The notes under the pieces were generated by a model. That model did no database searches, was not told the origin of the DNA, and was given only the letters and a program-made list of their open reading frames with translations. The position numbers and the translations under genes were made by a program. From NCBI GenBank assembly GCA_011317545.1, contig WUJK01000001.1:2399001-2463000 (forward strand): a stretch of DNA of 64,000 nt, written 5' to 3'. Shown here one piece after another: positions 23,777-37,657 of this stretch; positions within the stretch are counted from its first letter, which is position 1, and each line of letters begins with the position of its first letter. The stretch is from Coniella vitis (Eukaryota; Ascomycota; Sordariomycetes; Diaporthales; Schizoparmaceae).

Positions 23777-24626
23777 CCATGTACTTTGAGGTATACATAC
23801 CTCGGGTTGTACCCAACGATCGTCTCTTTTTCTGGGGGGGGGGGCACCGTCAAAAGGCTTCATTTACACTGCTCGTATCCCTAATGTTTCGCACACACCA
23901 TCATGTCTGGGCCAAATATGGCTGCTACTGTGTATCCTGAAAGGGAGAAAAAAGAGACAACCGACGAGCACTTTACGTAGTATAAAAGCCAATGGCTGCC
24001 TGCATGAACGATGTAGTTGCCGGTGCACACAAAAAAAAGAAAAGAAAAGAGAGGTAATTTGCAGGAAGCCAAGTTTAAGAAGAAGAAAAAAAAGAAAGAA
24101 GGAAAAAAAGGCAGAGACATACCTTTTCTTTTCTCGTCTTTTCTCCCCCCCAAGCCAGGTGGCAGCGGGCGATCCACAGCTTTGGGTCCTGTCGTATGCT
24201 TCATCTTTTGCTTTTCCCCCATTTTCGGTCTGTTGTAATGCCACCCCGCGGATATTTTGTCCTGTCCCAAGTAGCAGGGAAAAAGGAAAGAAAAAGAAAA
24301 AGAAAAAAAAAGAGAGGACTATCCAGCCCCGACTGGAGGGCGGGTTCTACAGACCCGTCTTTCCGTCGCAGCATTCCAGAAGCGGAACCGCCACCATGAT
24401 ATTCACGTGGCCTCGAATCGAGAATGGAGGAGGGGCTTGCATGCCCAAAGACTGACTCTGTAAAAAGGCGGTCTGCCCACACGGTGCTGTGTTTTGTGTG
24501 CACGCGGTAGTTGGTTGCCTTGTGCAGCCGATCCGTCTGCAGGCGCGCCAAGGGGATATACGTAATAAAACCCCCAACAGAATCCTGATTTCTGAGACAG
24601 GAAGCGATGGACTATCGCATGTGTAG

Positions 24627-24628
<2 letters not shown>

Positions 24629-24661
<33 letters not shown>
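24629..24661. repeat. (GT)n microsatellite
   Basis: About sixteen GT units. Confidence 0.95.
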
Positions 24662-24662
<1 letters not shown>

Positions 24663-27409
24663 CGTAGGATGTGGTGGCACTCCGTTTGGACACGCAAGAG
24701 GGCCCCTTTGTCGCTGTGTATACATCCGTACATGAACTCGAATCTGTGAGGACGAAAAAAGAAAAAAGGAAACCCCCAAGATATGCTATTGGACCCTGAC
24801 AAGCCCCGACAGAGAGTCAAAGACCGCGTCTCCCCTAAAACGCCATCAACAGAAAATAGAACAAAGCTGGGGTATCACCAGGTCGCCAGGCTTGTCTATG
24901 CCTTGATAGTCTCAGCGTCCTGGCCAGCCACAACCACCCCAGAGTTGAGAGAGACCTCAGCGTACCCAGCTGGCTTCTTGCTGCTAGGGCTTTCCCGACA
25001 GCATGGTTTGGCATGTATCAGCCGGGAGGCATGTTCTCGAAAAAAAAAGAGTGTGAGAGCCACACGGGGGGGCGTTCAGTGTTCTGGTACCTTGCACTTT
25101 ACAGTATGCCGTGCTCCCAAGATGAGCCCGCCATTCTGTCTCTTGTCCTGCATATACCATGTATCTTTGGCTCGTATAAATGTTTCTTTTCTCTTTGGTC
25201 CATACTATAGCATGTCTGTGCCAGAGTACAAGTCCCCCCTAAAAGTCTTGAAAAAAGCACCCCGAGTGCAACCCGTTTCTCGTCTTTGGACCAACCATTT
25301 GGCCCAGCGTCTTTGGGGATGATAGGCGCAATACCATGTACACACACACACTCGCAAAGAAAGAGTACACGCCACTGTTTGCCGTGGCATTGGGGAATGA
25401 GCACAGTACATGAAGATCAAAAAAGTGATGTGTTCTCGCGCGTGTCCAAAAATAGATTCTCTTCTCCCGTGCCGAATCGCGTCCCCGTCTTTACCTGTGG
25501 ACTATGTACTCACTCAGTTTACTGTACTGGATGGGCATGTACTCTACGTACATGACGGCATGGGATTCTGGGAACCAGATACATAGTAGTCCAAGTGGGA
25601 AAGTAGAAAGGAGAGTGTGAGCCATCACCCTCGAAAATGTCAGAATACTAAACTCTTCACGGGGAGCCCTTTTTTACGATTGCCGTTACCCGTTTGCAGT
25701 TGTCAATGTGGCATTTCTTCACCTACAATCGCGGAAAGAAGAATAAAAAATGCAATGGCAACTGGGTCCCCATTTCTTTGCCCCCTTCTCGATACTCAGT
25801 ACACATATATAATAGGATAGCCCAGGTCCTGAAAAGGGGAAACAAGACACGTGTACCCCGCATGCTCGCTTACTTCCATGCCTGTCCTTGTACTGGGCAC
25901 GGTACGTAGTACTGCAAGTACTTGTTGCCGGTCCTTTTGCCCTCAGCATCATCATTATGATCACCATTCCTCCCTCATCCTTTCTCTTCTCGCTCTCTGC
26001 CGTGGCCCGTGGCCCGTGGGGCACCCAAGTACGCTACTTAGTTGTACGGCCCAGTTAAAACCCAAGATGATATCGTCCATGCTGGAAGATATATTTATAT
26101 ATATATATATATGTGGAAAATAAAGTACATTGACACGACCAGGGTCTGTAAATCCCATTCCTTGGCCTATCATGTTATCCAACTTACCCATCCTTTCTCT
26201 CTTTGGTTCCCTTGCCGGGTCGAAAGCCGCAGCCAGGAACATGAAGATGAGTTTTACTGTGTGTGCTTTTCGCTGTTAGACTTTAGCTCTTGCCGTTTTG
26301 TTTATTAAATTCGGCTTTTTATCCTTTTCTCGTGTTTTTTTCTTCTTCTTCTTTTATACTTGCCGTGTGCATGCATTCTTTGTAAACGTGTGTGCTTCTC
26401 TCTGTGTTCATATATATATATCTATCTATCTATCTATCTATCTTACATCCGTCTCTTCCGTGTCTGCCGGAAAGTCCGTGGAGTTTACACACGAGTTTAC
26501 GCAAACGTACGTATCAACTCCCTTTCTTGTTTCCTTGGTTGGCAGATCACTGCGAGAGAAAGAAAAAAAAAGGAAAGGAAGAAGAGTCGCCTCGTATATA
26601 CATATATATATCAACAAACTCAAAACCATTATAATTAACAATTGATGAGATGGGTGGCCCTGGGTGGTTGGGGAAGATCTCTATGCACCGCTTTGTCAGC
26701 TTTTCCTGCTTCTTTTCCCTCTCTTTTTCTCTTTTTTTTCCTTTTTTCCTTTCTTCTTTTTCTTCTTTACCTTTGCTTTTCGCCCTCTTCGGTCGGGTTA
26801 TTAGTCATGTCAGCGATCTCGCTAGCAAAGAAATATATACGTATAATACAATACAATATTATAAAAAGAAGAATTATTTACCATCTCAAAAAGCCTTCCT
26901 TAGTAGCCAAAAAAAGAGAATATATTCATGATTTAAATCAACTTGAGATATATATATATAGTGTCAACATGTGTGCGCTGTTTCCTTGGTTTCAGGATGG
27001 TTATCTAGCTATCAAACTGTCCACTCATCGCATTCATACAATAGCATATATTAACCTGCGGTAACTCGAGAGAAGAAAAGCCCACACTAGTAAATTCAAT
27101 AATACGATCGCCACCACATTCGGCTCGTCCTAAAGTATGGGTGGGCGTTTCGACAGACCAGCCAGCCAGCCGGCTAGCCTTTCCTTGACAAAAGAACTTG
27201 CTACAAACCGCGGCTCTCGATTGAAGAGTTAAATTATATATATATATAAAAGAATGTATATGAGCATCTATACATTGTGAGTATATGTCGAGCCTACCAC
27301 CGCTACCACCACCTATATCCAGTAATATATTGAAATCACAGAACTTGAACCTGATCCTAACATTCAGCATTTCGACGGCGAGTACATGATACCATATACC
27401 CCCCCCCTC

Positions 27410-27468
27410 TTTTTTTTTTTTTTTTTTAAAAAAAAAAAACAAAAACAAAAACAAAAACAAAAAAAAAA
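27410..27468. repeat. T18-A12 junction followed by (CAAAAA)n
   Basis: A run of T changes directly into a run of A, then CAAAAA units and another A run. The T/A part can fold back on itself. Confidence 0.9.
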
Positions 27469-27575
27469 CCATCAGCAAACAGACAAGAAAAGCTAAACCG
27501 TAACCCCATCACGACGTGAATGAATGCCAATTTCCAGGGTCGGGCAAGCGAGGCGGGCAGGCGGGCGGCCGCGTG

Positions 27576-27580
<5 letters not shown>

Positions 27581-27610
<30 letters not shown>
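27581..27610. repeat. (AT)15 microsatellite
   Basis: A perfect AT run immediately after a GC-rich CGCGTGCGCGC stretch. Confidence 0.95.
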
Positions 27611-27613
<3 letters not shown>

Positions 27614-29819
27614 ATAGCGTGGTTCTCTTTAATTGGGCTCATTCCGTACGCCCAGCTAGGCAACGAACCGAACAGACCGCTATATATATACATATATATA
27701 TATATATACCCGCAGACAGATAGAATACCCCGTGTATGGACAGCGAGTAAGAGGGGTGTGTGGGTGAAGAAAAGGCCAGACTCATAAGCGCGCAGGCGAT
27801 GTTTCAGTGTTTTTTTTGAACAACCCCCCGGGGGGGCAGAAACCAACACAGGATATTCTCGACCAATCAACAACCACCACGACAATGACGGCAGCAGCAG
27901 CAGTCATGACAGTATTTATTTGGCTCTTCAAAAACGCAAGAGCAGACTGCGCAGAGACCGCGAGAGCCTAAATCTCTGGCGTGTTCGCGCAAGTCGGCAA
28001 ATCATGGAAAAGAAATGAATAATCCTCACTTTCCTGCGGCATATACCGTGGACCAGAAGAGGCCGAGTCCGAGTCCGAGTTCAAGTCCAAGTCCAAGTCC
28101 TACATACATAGTATATGTACTATATAAGCGAAGCCCCAGCCCCCCCATGTCCGGCACATGATGAAAGGATGAAGGGGGACTTGTTACTTGTAATCCATTT
28201 CTCCTTTTGGCTTATCATGTATTCAAACTGTTATTTGGTTAATTCGAATCGAATCCTTGTCTCTTTCCCTTGATAGATGACTTGGTATACTATGTAACCC
28301 CCACGTGGCCAAGCAATAAAGCCAGGTGCTGATAGTGTTTAGATGATACTGTTTACAAGTCACCCTCCCTCTCCTGCCAACCCAACCCTTTTCTTTTTCT
28401 CTCCTCTTCTCACACACACACACTCCGAGACATGATCATCCCAAAGGGCGAACGGCAATTCCACGTCCCGAGAAGAAAGAAGAAGAAGAAGAGAAAAAAA
28501 GAGAGGATGTGGGGGGTGGGGTGTGATGGGAGAGAGAACCAAAAACACACAAGCTAGACAGTGACGAAAGAGAGGGAGAAGCAAGAAAGAAGAAAAGGAA
28601 AGAGAGCGTAGAAGCGATCTTACTGCACACGGCTATGTACTCTTCCGATGTCACTGTATGTTCCTTTTTTTCGCCTCCTTCCCCACCGTATTCTTTCCTG
28701 TGTACACAGGGCAGGGCGCAAAGGTAAGGCGGAAAAGCGGGCGTAAAAGACACCCCCAGCATGCATGGAAGCCGAAAGCCGTGTTTTGGAATCTGCGGTC
28801 AGCACAAAAGAGAGTCAGTCCCCAGACAAATACACAGAAAAGCAGCGGGATTGGACGCTGTGATTGGCTGCTTGCCAGCGGTCTCGTGGCAGACCAAAAA
28901 CATGACATGCTGTTGCGGCTCTGCACCCCCACCCAGGTGGCCCAGTCACCGTGCAGCGAGGCACAAGGCGACTGTTTGAGGGCGGAAGAACAGGGCAACG
29001 AGGCAGACAAGTCGCCTTTTTTCTTCTTCTTCTTTTGTTGTGGTGGTTGGCACCTTCATGCAGGGTGTGCCGGTGCGGAAAATATACATTTGCATGTACA
29101 CATGGTACGTGTACGAACCGATCTGACGGCGGCAAAACCGGCAATAGAGAATATCGCGGACAGAGGCAGCAAAGAGGAGATGATGAAGAACAAGAAGACA
29201 AAAGAAGAAGAAGCAGCAGCAGCAGCAGCACATCGTCCATCCCGTCATGGCCGTGCTCTCCTCGCGTACCTTGTCAGAGGATGCCCAGGTGCTCCTCTCC
29301 ATGGCTGCGTTAACCAGTGGAATATACATAATGTAGTAGTCTGATGGCGGAAACAAAAAGGTAGACAAGTACTTGTCTCGGTATTTTCCATGATCCCTTG
29401 CAAAAGGCACCCTGCCACCTCATGGCTCCCTTGTCGCCTGGTGGGTCGCATCCGCTTGAGTCTCCAAAGTACCTGGTAGTGTACTTGGTAGTATACATAG
29501 CACGAGTACTCAGTGTACCTGGACTACTTCTGCCATGTACCGGGCGGGGGTGTTCCTGTAGTGGTGGTGTTGTGGGTGGGGTTTTCAGTGTGTGCGTGTG
29601 GGATGTTGCGCACGGCCCAGTAGCCCACACTCTGCTGCTCTGTACCGAGCATTACAGCACCCTACAGCACTCTACAGCACCCTACAGCTGGCTTACAGAG
29701 GCCTGAGAGCCTTGAATATAGCGCTAACCAAGCCGACTTACAGCACATTGGCTTACACCCGCGTCCCTTCTGAAGGGAACCAAAGACATTCTTTTTTTGC
29801 TTGCTCAACAACCACCACG

Positions 29820-29857
29820 CAAGGCAAGGCAAGGCAAGGCAAGGCAAGGCAAGGCAA
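29820..29857. repeat. (AAGGC)n pentanucleotide array
   Basis: About seven perfect copies of AAGGC. Confidence 0.95.
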
Positions 29858-32734
29858 CGCACAACACCAAGGCGCATGCACAGTCCTTTACCGACTTATG
29901 CAGTCGTCGTCCTGTTTCCCCTTTCGGGATTGCAGTCGCCCAATATGGACTGTAGAAGCGGTGCGCAGCGTCCAAGTCCAGCTGAGGCCGGCCCGTCCGT
30001 CTTTTTGGGGTTGCCGTTTGCCATTTTGTGACTGGCTCTTTTTACGAAGGGAGAGAATGAAACAGAAGAATGCTGAAACGAAGCCCGTCTTTTGTGTTTC
30101 TCGTCTTTTTGCCCGGGGGGGAAAGAAAGGGTACCGTCTCTTGGGACTTTTGTTTGTCACCCAGCACACACAAAATGAGCCTGTCCCTCGGGGACGGTGC
30201 AGTGGATTCACGAGACGGACTGTGCTTCGAGAAGGAGCCGGGAGGGTATCATTTGGCTGTACTATGATGATGGGTCGGTACATTGCATTGTAACAGCCCT
30301 GGTAGTGATTCTCTGGGGCCACAAGGGGAGTAATTGTTGAGTTCAAAAATTGATATGAGGCTCCAGGTCGACAGGACACAGTTTCCAATACCCCGGGACG
30401 AGCACTTTTTTACAGTACCGTTATGTATTATACTACTATGTATGCAGACAGTACTATGTACAGGAATCTACCACGGGTGGTGCAGAAGTGATGCTTCACA
30501 TCTGGGCCACCCCAAAGCCCACAGTTTCGTTCGCCATGGAGTCCTCCTCGCACCGGGGATTTTCTCGCGCCCGGCTCGGTCCCGGCGTAGTTGTGTGTCT
30601 GTCTGTCTGTCTGTCTCCTCTTGTCTCTTGCGGGTACCTTTTCTGGGCCCCGTTTTTGCTGTTCGTCCACTGTGCCCCCCCTTCCGTAGAACTCGCAAAG
30701 CAAGAAATGAGGACCGACACGGACCCGAGCTCGGATTACGGTCGACCGGGGGGGCAAGCTCGGTACGTCTGTGTAATCTGTCTGTAGTTGATGCAAAGAG
30801 AGATAGATCCAATGATCTACATACGAGAGGATAAAAGATGCGACCAAAGAAAAAGAAGAAGAAGAAAAGAGATCTTCGTTCGCTCGCATTCGCATCTTGT
30901 TGTTGTTGTTGTTGTTGTTCTTCTTCTTTATTGCCGTGACGATTCCATGTGACCAAAGACTGTTAATAAAAAGAAATAGAAAAAAATAAAAATAAAAAAG
31001 AGCCACGTGTGGATAATGGCATCCTCGACTTCTCACTTGAGGCGCACTATACAAAGTCCGTCATCGGGCATCAAGTTTGGCCCTGCTCTGCTCAAGGGGG
31101 GGCTGGTCAAAGTCCCAGATGGTGCGTTGCCAAAAATGCTCATCCAAAGCTCCAAGAATCCTTCCAGAAAACCAGACAACAAACAGTATACTATGTAACC
31201 CTACTGACGACCACTCGGGCAGAAGCCGGATACGGAACGCGATTCGACGACACTGCTTGTAGAAAAGAAAAAACAATGGAGAAGGATCCAACAAAATGAG
31301 CGAGCGGGGGGGAGCCCAACACACATGACACGCTCACTCATTTTCCGACCGCGTGACAGTATGATGTTGATAAAACGTGGAGTTGGAAAAAATGGGCCAC
31401 GTTTTTGTGCAAATCCTTATTTTTAACCTACGCGAAAGAAGAGGGTGTTTTTTTTCTTCTTTCTTATTAGTGCCTTTTCCTGCCCTTGTTGGGTTTGGAA
31501 ATGAGTTCGGGGTTCTGTCAAACTCGACTTCATACATACCGGCTCGTTCGGATGCTGTTACTGGACCATGTCAATGCAAGTAGCCAAGAAGAGAGGAGAA
31601 AAGGCAGCATTGAAGAATCCTTCCGTCGCGGTGCGCCCGCGCCCAGTTATTACTACATAGTATCTACCATATGTGAGCTTATGGACGAGCCAAGGCAAGC
31701 CACCCCCCCCCCTGGGGCCCCCTTGGCGCTGCAGAAGCATCAGCAGCACTGGCATATACTATACTATATTATGTATACATGGTATATCATGATATAGACT
31801 ATAGTATATATACCAACAGCAACAACAACAACAACAACTTGCTTCCTGTTCAGGACAGGCTCTCTTTTTCTTTACTGGTCTGTGCTGAAGAAAGATGACA
31901 AGGTGAAGGAAGGGAGGGGGGGGGGCATTTTGAAATTGCAGCCTCGTGCACAAAGGGGTAAGGTTTTTTTCTTCTTCTTCTTCCAAGATGGGTAGTTGGC
32001 AGCCTAGTATGATTATTGCCCCTTCTTCTGGGAGATATACTTTCTTACTATACTCGATACGTGGTGTTCCCACTTTCTCTCTCTGTGTGTGTCTGTGTGC
32101 GCCTTGTATCGGATTTTGTAGGCTGCGTTTGATATTGTAATTAGGACAGATGTATTCATTCTCCCACATTCCGCATCGTTTGTTAAAAGGAAAAAAAAAA
32201 AGAAAAAGAGAAAAACAATATAAAACAAAAACAGGTTGGCAAACAGAACACAACAATCACTATCATCAAAAAAAGCAGACATTGAGCGTACGTGTTGGGC
32301 TGTCATCTCAGCCCTAACCCCCTGCGTATATTTATGAATTGAAGAATGCAATGTCGTGTGCGTGTGCGCAGTTCGCGGCAGTGCCTGAGGAAAGGGAGAA
32401 AAAGAAGAAGAAGAAAAAAAGGAAAAGAGGTTCATGTGTTTGGTTGGGTTTCATACCAAAAAACCCACCCGATTCGAGAAGGATTCTTGCATTGGCGCCC
32501 TGTGCGCCCCCCCTCCCCCTCCTCTCTGCGCGGTGCAGATACGGAGAGAGCCAAGAAGAAGGCGTTTGATACGTTGTGGTGTCATCGTCGAGTGTTGTTG
32601 GATATCTGGGGGAAAGAGTCGAATGGATTGTTCTAGTGCAGTACGATCATGTCAAAGTTCGACCCAAACTTACTGTGTACTTGCATCATTATCTATAAAC
32701 CTGCAAGGTAGTTTCATCACAATGTAAGCCCGCT

Positions 32735-32761
32735 GTCAGTCAGTCAGTCAGTCAGTCAGTC
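32735..32761. repeat. (GTCA)n tetranucleotide array
   Basis: About six to seven copies of GTCA; a smaller related array occurs at 39955-39968. Confidence 0.95.
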
Positions 32762-35700
32762 GTGGTCGGTCACCTTGGATAAAACACCACTACAACCTCT
32801 GGATTATATGCGACTTACCAATCCTCCTCCTCATCAAGTCTTGCAGCCCCCGATCCCCACCTACAGTCCATGTCCCGGCATGTGTCCATGACGCTGTCCT
32901 CTGTCAATCGCCCGGCACTCGCTACGATTCTGTCTCAGGGGCCACCCAGTGTGTGGTATTATTGTACACACGAGATCGTGGAAAAAGAAAGAGAGGCCAA
33001 ACTAAAAAGTCATTTAATTCTTCCAATCAACAACAACAACAACAACAAAGCCAAGCCCTCTCTGCGGACCGTGCTGTGGTTGCAAATTCCCAACTTTTTG
33101 GTGACCTTGTTTTCATATGTCTGTGTGTTTTTATGTTTTAATTCTGGGTCTCAATGTACTTTTGGTACTTACTTACCCCAAGTAACTTTGATCCCAACCG
33201 GGGGTGCCTACATAGTACTAAAATAATGACCAAGATAGCGAAACCGCGGGCCGCGGGAACGTGAAAGCCAGAGCCACAAACCGCGCGGAGAAGGGGGCAA
33301 GGTACTTGGTTAATACTTGTTGATCCCAGCGTCTGATACTTTGTAGCCTTTTTCAAGACTTATCTCACCGACATATCGGGTGTTTTATATATACATAGTA
33401 TATATATATATGTGTGTGTGTGTGTGTAAAAGAAATGGTCATTATACTATAAATCGAGAAGGCCTCTCTCTTTTTTTTTTTTTTAAGTCTCTACCTTATT
33501 CTTATCTACGAAGCCTCCAATAAAGCTGTCAGCGAGTGCAAGCAAGTCCCATTCGAGATATCTCTCTACATACTCTACTCGCCTACCTACTACGTATGTA
33601 GTAAGAATATTTTACCAAGATAAAAATACCCAAAGTCCGTGAACCCCCATGGCTGGCTCGCTCGCTGATACCCGCTTTCCCCCTGCGTTAGGTCAAACGG
33701 AAAGCGACAAAGCCAATAAACTCAAAAACCAAAAAGAAAAACAAAAAGAGAGAGATTGATTTTTAGCACATGCCAGGGAGAAACAGGTAATGTACTATGT
33801 AGCGAGCGAGTTTTACTTTTGTGTTACGCGTATACGTGGTATTATTATCTACTGTACTTGTTTTTCTTGTTTGGAAAGGAGGGGGAGAGAGGATCTTTTT
33901 TTTTTTTTTTGTTATTTTATTTTTTTCAATTAAAGGTTATGACAGTGAAAACACACACGAAACTTACATTACTACGGACAAGCCCCCCTCTTGATGTAAC
34001 TCGGCTTACATGGCGGCAGACCAGAATATCACTGCCAGGTCTTGTTGTTTGCTGATCGATTCGATTCGATTCGATTCAAATGATTGATCGATTGCATGTT
34101 CTAAATTGGCTCATCAATAGTCCACACGAATCATCAAAGTGAGAAACGGAAAAAAAAAAAAAAAAAAAGGAGCGAGTGCCCGGCGTCTAATGCAACGAGG
34201 ATCCTCACTAACACCAGGCAACAAAAGCTCTGGGCTTCGTATCACGAGCCCATTTTCTTTCATTGTGGAGAAGCCGAAAAAACAGCTTACAAATCTCATG
34301 TACTTCACTGTCCTGAAGGAGAAAATATGCATGTACCAATGTAAGTGTTGATGATCAAAAAATGTCTCGGACATGGAGAGGTATCAATCAAGTACGGGAC
34401 CCCGAACAGTAGACAGGTTCGAAAATAGAAACGTGAGGACAAGAGAAGAGAAACGATACTTGACATGGTATTGATCTAAATTGACTTGTAAGAAAGAGAG
34501 AAAGAAAGAAAGCAAAGAAAACTAACACACACACCAAAAAATGGCACCATTGATTTGTTAACTGGTAAAGAATCCTTCTTTCCCCATGCCATGGGATCAG
34601 TAGCCTTCTTTCCCGCTTGTCTCGTCGGAGGATGGGGCTTTCACACCTCGCCAATCTCGCCCATGCTGCAGTCTACCCGCAGCCTTGGGGGTGGAAAGGA
34701 AGAAGAAGAAGAAGAAGAAGAAGAAGAAGAAGAGTAGTCAGGAAACACCGAGTTCGCAACCCCATGGCCCAGTCCGCCAAGGCTTACTGCTCCTCCGCCC
34801 TTCCTCCTACAGTCCATTCCTACGAGTGGCTAGCCTGCGTGCACCCAATGCGTGGGGGGATGCGAGCTAACGGGCCCAAAAGAGAATAGACAGATGGATA
34901 GACAGACAGATAGATACAAGATACCATGCCTGGGGGGTGGAGGGAGCCCAATGGGTTTGTTAGCACAGTACAAGAACGAATTGGACTCGTTCTGCTAATC
35001 GCATCTGTCCTGACAAGCACACAAAAGAGTCCCCTCCTTTCCTGTCAAGATTCAAACTAGAACGGGAAGCACACAAGAGTCCAGACTCACAGCAAGCCGA
35101 GCCTAAACTTTGTGGCATGACTGACTGCTTGGCGGGCAGCGAGAGGGGAGGGCAAAGGGAAAAGCTTACTATTTCTGGCGTGACTGGCCAGATTGACCCG
35201 AAATACTGTGGGATTTAAACTTTTGATCCAGTATACATAGTGCCATGTATACTATGTATTGGGTAATTTTTGGGGGGAGGGGGGCGCACACAAATGCCGT
35301 CTGATAAGGCCCAGATTCGGGTCTCGCCAGCCAAATGGGGCCTGAATGGATTCAAGATTCAAGCGGGCTTACTACTATAGTGTGTATTCCTGCCTTTGTT
35401 TCCCCCGCAGTACACATGTATCCCCAGCCCAGAGTTCTGGACCGCTTAGGGGAGAGGGGGAGGGTTCTTGGAAAGCTAACCCCAGGCCTTTGCCACGTAG
35501 CCAGCAAAGGGAACGGAACATACCGCTGGCGACACATGTGTCGTAGAGACGATGAGTCAGCAACTCGGATAGGGAATGTCCTTGGAGGAGGGGTGCCTGA
35601 TGGAGATATCTGTCTCGGGCGTAACCCCAGTTGGGAATAGTTGCGTCTCCTGTGCTTGTTTGGCGCTGGCTTTTGCACCGACTAAGTATAGAAAAGTACC

Positions 35701-35801
35701 TTGCTCTACCGACGCGGAGGCACTCCACGATCAAGCACACAAGTTGACTAGCACATCATCATCATCATCATCATGATGAACACCAACAGCGTCAGTAAAC
35801 C

Positions 35802-35834
<33 letters not shown>

Positions 35835-37624
35835 GCAGCAGCAACAGCATAGACAAACCCGAGGAACAAACTCCTGGCGCTAAAATCGCGTGCACGCAAA
35901 CCAAAAGTGGTACGATCTGGTTAATTTAGCGCGGCCGGCACACACGCAACGTTTGCCATGTACGTGGTATCTCTGGGCCAGCCCGCTCAAAACGTTCCGC
36001 CAGCCGAGGATGTCGTCGCCTTGGCTGGCTCCAAAAGGAAAGAAAGAAAGAAACGATAAAAGGGCAGCCGAGGCAGAGAGCCCCAGGACGGATTCACATC
36101 AAACGCGCAATTGTCGACTATCGAGAGGGAAATGGATCAAGAGTGGCAAGTTTGCGGCCCAAAGAGGAAACCGATGCGTGAGGCACTCCCGGGCCCAGGC
36201 CCCGAGTGTCAAAGGAAGACTGCAAGTCTGGGCGCCACTGGCTATCGCCCAGCTACAAGTACTGTGCAGTTGCTTCACCTGGGGCCGCTGCTGGGTCAAT
36301 TTCGGGTGATTGGGAGTATCGGCGACGACACAGTGATAGCAAGCGCACACCGAATGAAGCGATTGATGCGACAGCAAAAGAATCCGCACATGTCATGTAC
36401 TTTCTTTCATAGTACATGGGCGATCCCCCTGCACCGCACCGCTCCTCGGGTGTACATGGACACCACTCCGTATGTACCGCGTCGACCCTGCGGCGAGATC
36501 TCGATATCATGTGAAGGCACTGCCGTCACGACAGCAGCGATCTGCGCCTCTCGCGTCTGGTACTTGCATGCAGGACTGGGCCTGATCGTCGCTCATATTA
36601 CGCAAACAATGGCATTTTGGGCTTCGGAAGTCTGCGAGGCCGATGCGGCGTCAGCGTTGGTTCTCTTTCTTGCTTCTTCTCTCCATCTTCTTCTTCTGTC
36701 TCTCCTCTGTCGCCAGCTTCCTTGCATTCTTCACCCGTGATCCCATGGACAAACCATGACCGATGCCCAATCAAGTAAAGTACTTCCAAAGTGCAAAGTC
36801 ACCTACTTTGCCCGCCAAGTCCGGTCCACGGGTACGGAAAACCTTCCACCATCTCGACGACATGTCCCCCCTGTTGCTTGAAACATGTCTTGCCCATGTT
36901 CTTTTTTTAAAATTGCCTTACATAGTAGAGTTTTGGGGGGGGGGGAAGAGGCAGATCCCATCCCCCCAAGTGCCTTCTCTTCTTTTTGTCGCCTAAGCAC
37001 ATTTCTCGCATTTGGACCAATCAGACCGTCTCGTTGCTCTGAGCCAAGATCGACGACGCTAGGCAATCGAGAGAAGCGGACAAGCTAAAAAAGTGACTTG
37101 CCATGACATGAGGTACGTACCTGTACATCTGTACTCGGTACATGGGCTTCCCCTGCTCTCCTCCTCCCCGCCGGCCCGCCCCACGGTTGTTGCTTGTGGA
37201 TCCTTTTCCTGGGACCCCACACAACTCTCTCTGTCGCTCTCCGGTCTGTTTGTGATATTTTATACATACCATGTGGGACTCCATTTTGCTTGAACCCAAT
37301 CTCACAGCTTATTCGTATGTATGTATCAACGTAGAAGTTAAGAAGAAAAAGACAAAAAAAAAAAAAAGAGTGCTCCGCGTATCTTGCGCCACAAAAAGGG
37401 TGCTTGTACTTTTGATTCACATCGACCCCTCAATTCGCGACCCTAACCCTCGGCCGTATCCCGAATTCCGCATCCGGGAACCAACCATTTTGAGCGCCCC
37501 TCCAACCCCCCGCGGCGGAGGCCGGTTTGTCGATGTTGTTGTTGTTTTTGTTGTTGTTGTTTGTGATTTGCAAGCATTGGCCGGTAATAACCGTCACGTA
37601 GTATCGAAATATCGCGCTCTGATT

Positions 37625-37626
<2 letters not shown>

Positions 37627-37656
<30 letters not shown>
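37627..37656. repeat. A30 homopolymer
   Basis: Thirty consecutive A. Confidence 0.95.

Positions 37657-37657
<1 letters not shown>

Larger units (their letters stand above)
20395..26040. other. Gene-poor block, part 1: repeats only
   Basis: No supported gene. The content is A/T and GA/TC homopolymer-like tracts (for example 21240-21280, 23425-23490, 24030-24120), a 17-bp tandem array at 22938-23005, and microsatellites. Dispersed TACTATGTA-type palindromes also occur. Open frames here are short, overlap on both strands and are built from simple-sequence codons. Confidence 0.5.
26041..27830. other. Gene-poor block, part 2: AT-rich with AT and CTAT arrays
   Basis: The most AT-rich stretch of the window. 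It has (AT)n runs at 26096-26111, 26951-26961, 27234-27248, 27581-27610 and 27680-27708, a CTAT array near 26421-26441, and a T18/A12 junction at 27410-27439 followed by CAAAAA repeats. No gene was seen. Confidence 0.55.

Noticed and set aside
28060..28099. Possible CRISPR-like or regularly spaced repeats
   Set aside because: These are contiguous hexamer slippage products without spacers, and CRISPR arrays are not expected in a fungal nuclear genome.
36111..36740. A 209-codon + strand frame in the gene-poor block
   Set aside because: The longest of many chance frames there. It has no recognisable motif, mixed hydrophobicity typical of random translation, and no supporting neighbouring exons.
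37440..37452. Telomere-like CCCTAACCCT (also near 52608)
   Set aside because: Only a single unit and a half in each place, with no array; consistent with chance.
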